From NCBI GenBank assembly GCA_902363445.1, contig CABJAB010000004.1:310001-374000 (forward strand): DNA of 64,000 bases, written 5' to 3'. The stretch comes from Lachnospiraceae bacterium. GTDB lineage: Bacteria; Bacillota; Clostridia; Lachnospirales; Lachnospiraceae. The notes under the pieces are model-generated. The model was not told the origin of the DNA. It saw only the letters and a list, made by a program, of their open reading frames with translations, and made no database searches. Made by a program: the position numbers and the translations under genes. Below, in pieces: positions 34,924 to 44,137 of this stretch (the stretch's first letter is position 1; each line of letters opens with the position of its first letter).

Positions 34924-36606
34924 CTACGAATAATATGCAACCTTTTTAAGCTCCTCAATCGTGGTGATCCCCTCTTTTACCAGGTTTATGCCGCAGTCTC
35001 TCAGAGGGCGCATCCCCTGTTTCATAACGGCATAATCCTGAATCTCTTCCACGGAAGCCCCTTCCTGTATCATTTTCCTTATGGGCCTGTCAATCTGAAT
35101 GATCTCATGGATCGCGGTCCGCCCCCTGTAACCAGTATAATTGCAGAGCGGGCACCCTTTTGCCTGCCTGATGGTCTTCACGTCCTCTCCCAGAATCTGT
35201 CTCTCTTCCTCAGTGGGAATGACATGCTCTCCGCAGTCGGGACATACTTTACGCATCAGACGCTGGGCGATGATCCCCACTAGGGAACTGGAAACCATAT
35301 ATGGCTGAAGCCCCATATCTTCCAGACGGACGATGGAGGAAGCGGCATCGTTGGTATGAAGCGTGGAAAACACCAGATGACCGGTGATAGCCGCCCGCAC
35401 TGATATGGCCGCAGTCTCCACATCCCTCGTTTCCCCCACCATGATAATATCCGGATCCTGGCGCAGCAGAGCGCGCAGGCCAGTCTCAAAGGTAAGCCCC
35501 GCCTGGTTGTTCACCTGCATCTGATTGACCTTCTGCAGATTCTTTTCCACCGGATCTTCTATGGTAGAGATGTTGACAGACCGTTTGGACAATTCCTCCA
35601 GGATCATATAAAGAGTCGTGGTCTTTCCGGAACCGGTAGGCCCTGTAAAATAGATGATTCCGTTGGGGGACTGGAGCATCCTCTGCATCTTCAGGAAATC
35701 CTCTTCCCCCATCCCGTAGGTGGCCGGATAGTCCACTCTGGCATTCCCCGTCAAAAGCCGGAGCACCGCCTTTTCCCCGAATACGGTCGGAATGACCGAA
35801 ACGCGGATGTTGACGTACTCTCCCTCCACCTTCTGCCGGAAATGGCCGTCCTGAGGAATCCTCCTCTCCGCGATATCCATATTTCCGAGAATCTTAATAC
35901 GTGCGATCAGAGAGCCATGGAGGCTTTTCTGCAGCGTCACATATTCGACGATCACGCCGTCGATCCTCATGCGGACAATGGTCTTTTCCTCAAAAGGCTC
36001 TATATGGATATCCGACGCGTTGGTGCTGTATGCCCGCCTGATCAGCCGGTTCAGAAGATTGATGACAGGTGTGTCATCGTCCCCTTCCTCCTCGACATCG
36101 AACTCCTCCATCTGCTGATTTTCAAAGCTCTGATTGGCGATCTTCGCCGCGTCTCTGGCCTCCACTTCCGCGTAGTAATACTTAATGGCCTTTTTCAGGG
36201 CAGACAACTCGCACAGGCAGATTTCCAGCTGCATTCCGGTCAGCTGGCGGATATCCTCAATCCCATAAAAATTCATCGGATCGTTGAGCAGGACCGTCAG
36301 CACGCCTTCCGCTTGCCGGACCGCCAGCATCTCATATTTCTCCGCCAGAGGGCGCGGGATGCTCTCCACCGCCTCTACGTCCACATCCACATTGGAAACT
36401 TCCACGAGACGGAGGCTCAGACACTCCGACAGCGCCTCCAGCACCTGCTGCTCCGTGATATAGCCGAGTTCCACCAGGGCGCTCCCCATACGCGTATTCC
36501 GGTGCTCCTCCTGATATGCCAGGGCCGCCTCTATCTGTGCATCCGAAATATACCCATATTCTTTTAATACATCGCCTATTCTCAGATTCCTGATATTCTT
36601 ATCCAT
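34924..36606 (-). CDS. pilB: Type IV pilus assembly ATPase PilB
   Basis: 560 residues. The N-terminal MshEN-like region (DVLKEYGYISDAQIEAALAY) may bind c-di-GMP in some homologues. The ATPase core has Walker A GPTGSGKTTT (about residue 320), DPDIIMVGETRD and a tetra-cysteine zinc site (CPDCGEH, CPLCNYTG). It powers pilus extension with PilC. Confidence 0.97.
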   Translation of the reverse strand: MDKNIRNLRIGDVLKEYGYISDAQIEAALAYQEEHRNTRMGSALVELGYITEQQVLEALSECLSLRLVEVSNVDVDVEAVESIPRPLAEKYEMLAVRQAEGVLTVLLNDPMNFYGIEDIRQLTGMQLEICLCELSALKKAIKYYYAEVEARDAAKIANQSFENQQMEEFDVEEEGDDDTPVINLLNRLIRRAYSTNASDIHIEPFEEKTIVRMRIDGVIVEYVTLQKSLHGSLIARIKILGNMDIAERRIPQDGHFRQKVEGEYVNIRVSVIPTVFGEKAVLRLLTGNARVDYPATYGMGEEDFLKMQRMLQSPNGIIYFTGPTGSGKTTTLYMILEELSKRSVNISTIEDPVEKNLQKVNQMQVNNQAGLTFETGLRALLRQDPDIIMVGETRDVETAAISVRAAITGHLVFSTLHTNDAASSIVRLEDMGLQPYMVSSSLVGIIAQRLMRKVCPDCGEHVIPTEEERQILGEDVKTIRQAKGCPLCNYTGYRGRTAIHEIIQIDRPIRKMIQEGASVEEIQDYAVMKQGMRPLRDCGINLVKEGITTIEELKKVAYYS

Positions 36607-36618
36607 ACGCCCCTCTTA

Positions 36619-37350
36619 TCATTCTTCCGGAAGCTCTCCGGCCTCCGTCCCATCCTGAGCGCCGTCTGCGGGCGCCTGGGTCTCCTCGGCAGCTAATATC
36701 TTTTGAAGCGCCGCATACTGATCTATATCCTCATACATATATAACTCCATCGAGACAGACAGGGTGAACTGTCCTTCCTTTTCCTTCTCCGCCTGCCAGT
36801 AAAACTCCGATATCCGGAGCTTCGGCTCCTGGGCGGCACAGGCGTCCAGCATGGACTGAAGCCCCTCACGTCCGCCCTTCATGATCATGGTGATATCAGC
36901 CGTATACGCTCCAGAATATACAGAAGCGCCGTCCCCTCCCCCATTTTGAGAAACAAGCTTAAGAAGGATCTCCGCATAGCCGGTAAGGGACGTATAATCG
37001 CCTGTCTCCGGCATCACGATATCCAGATCCCTGACCTCAAGACCATAAGAAAGGGCCATTCCCGTAAGCATTTTATCGATTCCCATACTGGGAGTGATCT
37101 CGTAAAAGCTCTTCTGCGTGTCAGAGAGCTCCTCCTTCATGGAATCCACTTTCGTCCTCATGTCTCCCAGCATCGAGCTCTTCCGCTCTTTTTCCAGCCT
37201 TTCAAGCTTGGCTTCCGCCAGCGCTTCCGCTTTCTCCTGATTTTTCTCCAGCAGCGGATAAAACACCCCGAATCCCAAACCGACAACAATGACAAACGCC
37301 GCCAGGAAGACCAGCAATTTTTTATCCCGTTCTGTCAATTTTAACGTCAT
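36619..37350 (-). CDS. pilO: PilO-like pilus alignment protein
   Basis: 243 residues: short cytoplasmic N-tail, one membrane segment (KLLVFLAAFVIVVGLGFGVF), a coiled coil with many Glu/Lys, then a ferredoxin-like domain and an acidic tail. This is the PilO layout. It starts four bases after the PilM-PilN gene. It would join PilM/PilN in the inner assembly platform. Confidence 0.8.
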   Translation of the reverse strand: MTLKLTERDKKLLVFLAAFVIVVGLGFGVFYPLLEKNQEKAEALAEAKLERLEKERKSSMLGDMRTKVDSMKEELSDTQKSFYEITPSMGIDKMLTGMALSYGLEVRDLDIVMPETGDYTSLTGYAEILLKLVSQNGGGDGASVYSGAYTADITMIMKGGREGLQSMLDACAAQEPKLRISEFYWQAEKEKEGQFTLSVSMELYMYEDIDQYAALQKILAAEETQAPADGAQDGTEAGELPEE

Positions 37351-37354
37351 ATCT

Positions 37355-38827
37355 CTATTCCCCCTGTCTGCCTGCCATTACACAGTTCACCTTCACGCTC
37401 CAGCTCCCGTCGGATGACTGGGTATATCCGCTGTAATCCACGGATGCGAAGATATCCTGCTGACTGAGCAGCGTGGCAAACTGGTGGATCTGATCCACAT
37501 TTCCCGCGCTGGTATGGAAGCTGACGACTCCCGTCGCAGAATCATAGCTGCTAATTTCCGCCGATACCAGCCCTGCCGCACAGTAAGAGAGCACCTGTTC
37601 TACGGTGCTGTCCACCATGGGATATTCCAGTATACTGGTCCGAAGACCCGTCAGATTTTTATTCAGGCTGCCCGCAGTCTGAATTTCCTGCTTCAGGTTA
37701 TCGTATTCCTCACAGTCCGCCAGTACATCGGCACGGTTGTTGTAATCCTGAACCTCTCTCAGCGCGGAGGAAAGATAAAGAGAGTAGACACCGGCCGCCG
37801 TCACTGCCGCCGCCATGACCAGCCCCAGCACCGACAGAGGAACCCATACTCTTCTTCGCCTTTTCTTGAGCTCCTGACTTTCCTGGTTCCGCCGCATTTG
37901 ACTCATGATATTAGTCTTTGCCCCGGTCTTAATAAGTCCGCCGATAGCTACCGCGAAATTGGAAAAGCACTGGTACGGCTGGCTGCTGCGCCCGTCTGGT
38001 ACGATATGGCCTCCGTCCAGTTCCTCAACTCTGAGTCCGTCGTTTATCTGGCGGATGCTGTCATGATAGAAAGAAACATCTTCCCTTGAAAAGCCGGCAA
38101 TGTAGACCACGGAAATCTTCTGCGGTATGTTCTGTGCCTTTGCGAACTGTAAGATCCCGTTCACCGCCCTGGCCGCCTCCGCCGCAAACTCCCTGGTCCC
38201 CGCATCGGAAAACAAGCGGTTCCTGCTGGAATACTCGTACTTCCCCTCCACAAGCAGCACATTCACCAATATCATATCGTCCACAAACTGCACGATTCCG
38301 GTCGTCCCTTTCAGCTGGGGCAGACATGCCAGAAGCCGCACCATGGCCCCGGACGCGCATTCCACGCTGTCTATGGCAATCCCCAAGCGTTCAAAAAGGT
38401 CCAGATACCCGCTTATGAACTCCTTCTGCACCACGGACGCATAAACCGTCTGTATCTTCGCTTTATGTTCTTTCTCATCCGGCATCGGAAAGCAGCCGTA
38501 GACAGGATTTGATATCCTCCCGACGTCCGTAAATTCCCGGCTCAGATACTGGATGGTCTGCGCCGGCTTCTGGGCCGGTACGTCGATCACCCTGGCCGTG
38601 AACTGGCTGCTGTCGATCACCAGATTCACGTCTTTTTTCGGCAGGCCGTTGCTCTCCCACAGCTCCCGGATGATCTCCAGGAACCCTTCCTCATCAGTAA
38701 CGGTCCCATTGAGGATGCAGCCTCTGTGATCCACCGTATAGTAAAGGCCGCGGACCGTGATATGTCCGCCGGAAGCTTCACCGGACACAACCCGGATATA
38801 TCGGTTTGACAAATATACTATCAGCAT
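37355..38827 (-). CDS. pilM: PilM-PilN fusion protein
   Basis: 490 residues. Residues 1-~310 resemble PilM, an actin-fold cytoplasmic protein (LIVYLSNRYIRVVSGE; DVNLVIDSSQFTARVIDVP). A basic stretch then leads to a membrane segment (about 340-365, VWVPLSVLGLVMAAAVTAAG) and a PilN-like periplasm-side domain with coiled coil. Normally these are two genes; here they are one continuous frame. It has a strong AAGGAGG site. PilM-N links the ATPase to PilO. Confidence 0.85.
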   Translation of the reverse strand: MLIVYLSNRYIRVVSGEASGGHITVRGLYYTVDHRGCILNGTVTDEEGFLEIIRELWESNGLPKKDVNLVIDSSQFTARVIDVPAQKPAQTIQYLSREFTDVGRISNPVYGCFPMPDEKEHKAKIQTVYASVVQKEFISGYLDLFERLGIAIDSVECASGAMVRLLACLPQLKGTTGIVQFVDDMILVNVLLVEGKYEYSSRNRLFSDAGTREFAAEAARAVNGILQFAKAQNIPQKISVVYIAGFSREDVSFYHDSIRQINDGLRVEELDGGHIVPDGRSSQPYQCFSNFAVAIGGLIKTGAKTNIMSQMRRNQESQELKKRRRRVWVPLSVLGLVMAAAVTAAGVYSLYLSSALREVQDYNNRADVLADCEEYDNLKQEIQTAGSLNKNLTGLRTSILEYPMVDSTVEQVLSYCAAGLVSAEISSYDSATGVVSFHTSAGNVDQIHQFATLLSQQDIFASVDYSGYTQSSDGSWSVKVNCVMAGRQGE

Positions 38828-38839
38828 AGCTCTTCCTCC

Positions 38840-40039
38840 TTATTCCATGCCCGCAATGGAATCATAAGAACCATAAAGCGCGCTGAATACCGCTACCATC
38901 ACAAAGGCCACTATGATGCCCATAATAATGAGCATGACCGGTTCCACGTAAGAGACCATCTTGGTGACGGCGGCATCCGCGTCAAATTCCAGAGCGTTCG
39001 ACGTGGACAGGAGCATCGTATCCAAGCTCCCTGTCTCTTCTCCTACCCTTATGGAATCAGACAGCTTCCTCGCAAAACCATCCACCATGTCAAGGCCGTC
39101 GCTCAGATTATTTCCCGCCCTCACAAAAGGAATCACATCGTCAAACTGGGCGTCAATATAATCATTCCCAATTGTCTTTCTCGCGATCTGAAGCGCCGGG
39201 ACAATGGGAATGCCCGATGCGTAAAGGGCGCTCAGGGTACGGGAAAACCGCGAGGTGCAGATTGTCTTCCACAGCTTTCCCAGCAATGGGATATGAAGCT
39301 TTTTCCTGTGCCACCAGACCCGTACTCTCTGCACCCTCAGAAGCGCCCGGATACCGATCCATATTCCAAGTATCAATACGATCACCAGTACCCAGTATCC
39401 GGCCATGAAATCACTTACGGCATACAGGATCCTGGTCGGCAGAGGCAATGTCTCCATCTGGTCAAACAGCTCCTGGAATTGTGGCATGACAAATTTTGTA
39501 AGGACAAGGATAACGCCGATGATCATGACTCCCAGAATCTTCGGATACACCATGGAGGCGGAAATCTTGGCATTCAGCCTGTGATCCTTTTCGTAATGAT
39601 CCGCCATCTGCATGGCTACCTGGTCCAAATTTCCGCTGCTCTCAGCCGAACGGAACATATATACCATCAGAGGAGGGAACGCGCCGTTCTGTGCTTCCAT
39701 GGCGTCCGACAAAGAAACGCCCTGCCGGATCTGGCGGAGCATGTCTTCATATATCCGCTTCTCCCTGGGCTTAATGGACTCTGAGGACGCGATGATATTC
39801 AGCGACCGTACCAAAGTCACGCCGGCAGAGATCAGAGTCCCCAGCTGCCTGGAAAAATCAGACAGCACTTTCGGCTTTATCTGTCGTTCCACCTTTCTCT
39901 GGTCCAAAAGCTTTGCAGAAAGCAAAAGGGCCCCTTCCTCGCGCAGACGCTGCTGGAGCTCCGCCTCGTCCGCCGCATTCATGACGCCCGATTTTTTATT
40001 TCCTTCATATGTCTGTGCCTTATATTTATATTGTGCCAT
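38840..40039 (-). CDS. pilC: Type IV pilus platform protein PilC
   Basis: 399 residues from ATG 40039 (MAQYKYKAQTYEG), with a GAAGAGGG site. Two T2SSF domains are evident (FSRQLGTLISAGVTLVRSL; FSRTLSALYASGIPIVPAL) with three membrane helices. It is the inner-membrane platform on which PilB and PilT act. Confidence 0.97.
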   Translation of the reverse strand: MAQYKYKAQTYEGNKKSGVMNAADEAELQQRLREEGALLLSAKLLDQRKVERQIKPKVLSDFSRQLGTLISAGVTLVRSLNIIASSESIKPREKRIYEDMLRQIRQGVSLSDAMEAQNGAFPPLMVYMFRSAESSGNLDQVAMQMADHYEKDHRLNAKISASMVYPKILGVMIIGVILVLTKFVMPQFQELFDQMETLPLPTRILYAVSDFMAGYWVLVIVLILGIWIGIRALLRVQRVRVWWHRKKLHIPLLGKLWKTICTSRFSRTLSALYASGIPIVPALQIARKTIGNDYIDAQFDDVIPFVRAGNNLSDGLDMVDGFARKLSDSIRVGEETGSLDTMLLSTSNALEFDADAAVTKMVSYVEPVMLIIMGIIVAFVMVAVFSALYGSYDSIAGME

Positions 40040-40080
40040 AAAGTCCCTCTTCCCGTATCCTTTATGATGATCCAATACCC

Positions 40081-40851
40081 TCAGTATAACAAAAAGCTAA
40101 GATACCAGTCAATAAGCGGCTGCCCGTATAAAATTCCGGCCGCCATCCCGGCGCACAGGAAAGGCCCGAAAGCAAAATGGTCTTTTCTCTTCTTCTTTCC
40201 GGAAGCGAGCAGGAATATCCCGTAGCCTCCTCCCAGGAAAACCGCCATAGCCCCGGACACCAGCATGAGCTTCCAGCCCAGGAACAGCCCTGCCGCCGCC
40301 GTGAGTTTGATATCCCCGCCGCCAAACGCCTCTCTGATAATCAAGGTCACCAAAAGCATCGGCACACTGACACAGACCATTCCGATCATCCTAGAAGGGA
40401 TGGACACGCTGTCCATCGTGAAGACCGAAACTGCAGCCAGCGCTGCAAGCGCTATCCAGCAGCCATCCGGAATCTCCATGGTATCCGCGTCGATAAGGGC
40501 CGTCACAGTCAGGACAGAGAAAAAAAGAAAGACCGTGAGCGCAGCCGGCCACTCTTTATAGTGCGCTGCACACAAAAGCGCCGCGCCCCCGCCGAAAATC
40601 TCTATAACAGTATCCCTCACACCGATCGACTTCTTGCAGTACCGGCATTTTCCTCTCAGCAAAAGGTAGCTGAGGACCGGGACCAAATCTCTTGCCCTAA
40701 GCCTGTGCCCGCAGGATGGACACATGGAAAAGCCTTTTATAAATGACATATGCCGGGGAACCCGGTATATGATGACATTCAAAAATGAAAACACACAGGC
40801 TCCTGCAATAAAAATCAGGAGGCCCAGCAAAATCTCATAAAAAAGCAGCAC
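40081..40851 (-). CDS. pilD: Prepilin peptidase PilD
   Basis: 256 residues with several membrane helices. The GTG at 40851 is the best start. It has the tetra-Cys zinc site (CPSCGHRL, CRYCKKS) of the N-methyltransferase/peptidase loop and both catalytic Asp motifs (ALIDADT and FGGGDIKL). It cleaves and methylates PilA, the minor pilins and presumably the giant prepilin. Located 41 bases before pilC. Confidence 0.97.
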   Translation of the reverse strand: MLLFYEILLGLLIFIAGACVFSFLNVIIYRVPRHMSFIKGFSMCPSCGHRLRARDLVPVLSYLLLRGKCRYCKKSIGVRDTVIEIFGGGAALLCAAHYKEWPAALTVFLFFSVLTVTALIDADTMEIPDGCWIALAALAAVSVFTMDSVSIPSRMIGMVCVSVPMLLVTLIIREAFGGGDIKLTAAAGLFLGWKLMLVSGAMAVFLGGGYGIFLLASGKKKRKDHFAFGPFLCAGMAAGILYGQPLIDWYLSFLLY

Positions 40852-40920
40852 GATCTTCTCTTTCCGGCCCGGCGGCCCTATGATCTTCCTCTGAAGACTC
40901 TTTATCTGCCTTCATAAGGG

Positions 40921-40958
40921 AATAAAGATTCCGCCCGGCATTCCTGCCGGGCCGAATC
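40921..40958 (-). terminator. Terminator before pilD
   Basis: A 14-base stem with one mismatch (GATTCCGCCCGGCA with TGCCGGGCCGAATC), TTCC loop, then TTTATT on the minus strand. It lies directly after the small pilus-linked membrane gene and may lower read-through from the strong pilA promoter. Confidence 0.75.
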
Positions 40959-40962
40959 CTCT

Positions 40963-41415
40963 TTAACTCTGTTTCCCATATTGATGCAGGCTCCTGTAAA
41001 CTTCCCAGGTCCCGTTTTCTCCCGCCTTTTCGCGGCGGAACTGTACCAGATATTTCCCCTTCTGATAAGTCATGGCAGTCACGGCGCCTTCTTTCTGGTT
41101 CCATGCCGTCAAATGGATTTCTCCTTCTGCGCCGGCAAACCGCCGAATCTCCTCCTCCGCCTGCTCAGACAGGCCGCTTGTCCTGCCGGAATCGGCGATA
41201 GGCTCACTAAATCCATAATATTCCAGGGAAAGAAGTTCCATATTTTCTAGTATGTTCTTCGCCTCCCGAAGCGTCTGCCGCTTCAGGACGGACTGTTCCC
41301 AGCACCAAACCGCCGGCAGTACTGCCACCAGCACCACAGCCAGCAGGATGAGAGCCGTCCGAAAAGCGATCCGGAATTTATGGCGATAAGAGAGGGCGTT
41401 ATAATCATCTGACAT
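40963..41415 (-). CDS. Small single-pass membrane protein in pilus locus, unknown
   Basis: 150 residues from ATG 41415 (MSDDYNALSYRHKFR), about ten bases after a G-rich site; the frame could begin at 41436 but without a site. A membrane segment at about 20-45 (TALILLAVVLVAVLPAVWCW) is followed by a ~100-residue outside domain with no recognised family. It lacks a prepilin signal. Placed between pilA and pilD and ending at a terminator, it is probably co-expressed with the major pilin. Confidence 0.7.
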   Translation of the reverse strand: MSDDYNALSYRHKFRIAFRTALILLAVVLVAVLPAVWCWEQSVLKRQTLREAKNILENMELLSLEYYGFSEPIADSGRTSGLSEQAEEEIRRFAGAEGEIHLTAWNQKEGAVTAMTYQKGKYLVQFRREKAGENGTWEVYRSLHQYGKQS

Positions 41416-41475
41416 CCTGATATAACCCCCTCTCATGCTTCACTGATTCTGTTTATTTTAAATCAATCCCGGCCA

Positions 41476-41907
41476 TTAAGAATTCTTCGTTACCGTCCAT
41501 GCGGTCCCGTCCCAGGTAGCCGTATATTTGCCGTTATTATAGGCAAAAGCAGTAATCTCACTGTAGCCGTCTTTATCACCGACCGTAAACACAGCATTAT
41601 TAGTTGCTACATTCGCTATAGCCCCAATCTTCACAGTAACACCGCCTATCGTCTCTCCAGTAGTCGTCCAGTCGATGGTGACTTCCGTCTGCTCCGATGC
41701 CTGGCTCGCCGCATAATCCGCCTGCACCTGAGAGAGGATGGTGGCCGCATCAGCCTTGCAGTTTGCCTTGTTCGCCCGGTCGATGTATTTCAACATGCTG
41801 GGAACCATAACTGCCGCCAAAATGAGAATGATGACAATTACTACGATCAGCTCCACCAGTGTGAAGCCCTTTTTGCTCTTTGCTTTGCTTCTCAATTTAC
41901 TTATCAT
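41476..41907 (-). CDS. pilA: Major type IV prepilin
   Basis: 143 residues from ATG 41907 with an AGGAGG site. Leader MISKLRSKAKSKKG (14 residues), then FTLVELIVVIVIILILAAV with Glu5. The mature protein has the long N-terminal helix, a single Cys and a short beta-rich C-domain. It is first in the locus behind its own strong promoter, as expected for the major pilus subunit. A ComGC-type competence pilin is possible but less likely given pilT. Confidence 0.94.
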   Translation of the reverse strand: MISKLRSKAKSKKGFTLVELIVVIVIILILAAVMVPSMLKYIDRANKANCKADAATILSQVQADYAASQASEQTEVTIDWTTTGETIGGVTVKIGAIANVATNNAVFTVGDKDGYSEITAFAYNNGKYTATWDGTAWTVTKNS

Positions 41908-41951
41908 GTTTTCCTCCTGATGCTTCCCCATATCAATGGCAGATACGCCTT

Positions 41952-41985
41952 TTTTCCGGGCTGTCGTCTGTCCCCCGCCGGAAAA
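41952..41985 (-). other. Hairpin in the pilA mRNA leader
   Basis: TTTTCCGG (41952-41959) and CCGGAAAA (41978-41985) are perfect inverted arms around an 18-base loop in the ~95-base leader. There is no T-run. It may stabilise the mRNA or be part of a regulatory fold. Confidence 0.5.
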
Positions 41986-42009
41986 GCAAATATTTTATTT
42001 ACTATTACG

Positions 42010-42038
42010 ACTATACCGTTTTAAGCGAATTTTGTCAA
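42010..42038 (-). promoter_or_regulatory. pilA promoter
   Basis: TTGACA (42033-42038), 17 bases, TATAGT (42010-42015) on the minus strand; a strong vegetative promoter about 95 bases before pilA. Confidence 0.85.
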
Positions 42039-42127
42039 CAAATATTCCGTTTATTCTGTCGGAAATCCTTTGTTGTCATACCAAAATAAACCATTTAAAA
42101 AATTTTATTTCATATACACAACTACCG

Positions 42128-42871
42128 TCAGAATCCCAGTTCTTCCCCCACCAGTATCACATGAAAATCCGAGTCCTGCGGTTTTCTGTGAATGATAGAA
42201 GTGATATGACAGGCGCGCTCCGGATGACGGCAGTCCACGCAGCCCCCGGCTTTCAGACAGGGAAGTCCGTCCCGCCCATATTTCAAATGGTTCATCGGCG
42301 CCGCCGTAAAGCCCACCCGCTGTCTGCCGGCTTCCACATCCGGCACTAGCTTGTTGACCCCGGCGATCACGATGATACGGTCGGGGCCATAGATGCTGCC
42401 CGCTATCCGGTTCCCTCTCCCGTCCACATTCACGATCTGCCCATCCATGGTAATGGCGTTGGCCCCCAGAAGGAAAACGTCGCTTACCAAATAATTTTGA
42501 AGGATTTCCCGCATGGCCGCTCTGGCCTCCTCCTTGTTCTGAAACCCTGTCTCACTTTCAAAAGCGTGACGGTTCCGCGCACAGACATGGGCGATTACTG
42601 TGCATCCCTTTTTCCGGAAGGCCTCCTCCATATCCAATGCAAACAAGGTGTGTGAATCACCGCATCCAATCGTTGCCCCTTCCGGGACCAGGCTCAGGAG
42701 GAGTTTCCCTGCCTCGCTCCTGTTATCAGCATAATATGCGTCAAACTCATTTTTCTTTAAATTTTTGACTGCTGTTTCTGCTTTATTCCGGAAATACTCC
42801 TTCCGGATTCTCTCTGTATCGCTGGAAACCTCTCTCAAAGGCACCAGATATTTTTTCCAATCCATTGACAT
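42128..42871 (-). CDS. LUD-domain protein (DUF162)
   Basis: 247 residues from ATG 42871 (MSMDWKKYL) with an AAGGAG site. It matches the LUD/YkgG family (EGATIGCGDSHTL, FLLGANAITMDGQIVNVDGRGNRIAG), related to the lactate-utilisation protein LutC. A Cys-rich tail (CLKAGGCVDCRHPERAC) is common in anaerobes and may hold Fe-S or Zn. No lutA/lutB partner is nearby, so the role is open. Confidence 0.85.
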   Translation of the reverse strand: MSMDWKKYLVPLREVSSDTERIRKEYFRNKAETAVKNLKKNEFDAYYADNRSEAGKLLLSLVPEGATIGCGDSHTLFALDMEEAFRKKGCTVIAHVCARNRHAFESETGFQNKEEARAAMREILQNYLVSDVFLLGANAITMDGQIVNVDGRGNRIAGSIYGPDRIIVIAGVNKLVPDVEAGRQRVGFTAAPMNHLKYGRDGLPCLKAGGCVDCRHPERACHITSIIHRKPQDSDFHVILVGEELGF

Positions 42872-42978
42872 ATTGTCTTCTCCTTTTTCCTCACTTTGTG
42901 CCATTGACAGAACCACACCTGGTAACTAAAATGAATAAGTAGCCTAGTCCAGAACACAAGAAAGGAACGTGATCACAT

Positions 42979-44133
42979 ATGAACAAAAAAGATATCTCTG
43001 AAATAAAAAAACAATTCACTCCCGGCAACTGTGCCATCACCCGCATATGCGGCTGCTATGTGGATGGAGAAAAGGAAAAGAAATCCGAGATGAGGGAGGC
43101 GTTTCTCTCCCTTCCTGAGGAAGAAATGTTCAAATATTTTGAAATTTTCCGAAAAAATCTCTCAGGCACTCCGGGTAAGAATCTCATCAACATGGAATTC
43201 CCCCTATCAGCAGAATCAGAAGGCGGCACTCACGACTTCCTGATGAAGCTGCGGGCGTCCCGTCTCGGCGACGACACTCTTCTGGACTTATTCTATGATA
43301 AGGTTATTGAAAACTATGATTACGCTGGCAGCTTTTTGGTCCTGCTGATCCACAGCGCCTATGACATTCCCGGAAAGTCCGCCGACGGTCAGGAAATGTT
43401 CGACGCCTCCGACGAAGTCTACGAATACCTGATCTGCAGCATATGTCCGGTCAAACTTTCAAAGCCCGGGCTCTGCTATAACGCGGAACAGGGAACCATC
43501 CAGAACCGGGTGCGGGACTGGCTGGTGGAGCTTCCGGATACCGGGTTTTTATTTCCGGCATTCAACGAACGGAGTACCGACATCCACAGCCTTCTCTTCT
43601 ATTCTAAAAACGCGGATGAATTCCAGGCGCAGCTGGTTGAAGAGGTCCTGGGCTGTACTCTTCCCCTGCCCGCCAGCAGCCAGAAGGAAACCTTCAACTC
43701 CCTGATCGAGGAAACTCTTGGGGACGACTGCGATTATGAATCCGTTAAGGCCATCCATGAGAAGCTGAGCGAAATGGTGGAAGAAAAAAAAGAAGAGCCG
43801 GAGCCTCTTACCCTTGATAAGGCAGAGGTACGCGCTCTTCTGTCCGAAAGCGGCGCGGCGCCGGAGCGCCTGCATGACTTTGATTCCCGCTATGAAGAAG
43901 CGGCCGGCTCCCATGCCCCCATCCTGGCGGCAAATGTCGTCAATACAAGGAAATTCGAGATCCGGACGCCCGATGTCATCATCCAGGTCAGCCCGGATCG
44001 GGCCGATCTGGTGGAAACCCGCATCGTTGACGGACGCCAGTGCCTCGTCATCCCCATGGACGAGCATGTGGAAGTAAACGGCATCTGCGTCAGACCGGGG
44101 ACCAAAGCACCCGCCGGCAATGATCCTTCCTAA
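42979..44133 (+). CDS. DUF4317 protein
   Basis: 384 residues that start MNKKDISEIKKQFTPGNCAI and continue TRICGCYVDGEKEKKSEMRE, the signature of DUF4317, a family common in Lachnospiraceae and relatives with no known function. It is acidic and soluble, without signal peptide. It is divergent from the LUD gene and convergent with the cation ATPase, ending four bases from that stop. Likely monocistronic. Confidence 0.9.
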   Translation: MNKKDISEIKKQFTPGNCAITRICGCYVDGEKEKKSEMREAFLSLPEEEMFKYFEIFRKNLSGTPGKNLINMEFPLSAESEGGTHDFLMKLRASRLGDDTLLDLFYDKVIENYDYAGSFLVLLIHSAYDIPGKSADGQEMFDASDEVYEYLICSICPVKLSKPGLCYNAEQGTIQNRVRDWLVELPDTGFLFPAFNERSTDIHSLLFYSKNADEFQAQLVEEVLGCTLPLPASSQKETFNSLIEETLGDDCDYESVKAIHEKLSEMVEEKKEEPEPLTLDKAEVRALLSESGAAPERLHDFDSRYEEAAGSHAPILAANVVNTRKFEIRTPDVIIQVSPDRADLVETRIVDGRQCLVIPMDEHVEVNGICVRPGTKAPAGNDPS

Positions 44134-44137
44134 ACCG

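Noticed and set aside
41908..42009. c-di-GMP riboswitch before pilA
   Set aside because: Neither the GEMM-I nor the type II consensus could be found; only a simple hairpin is present.
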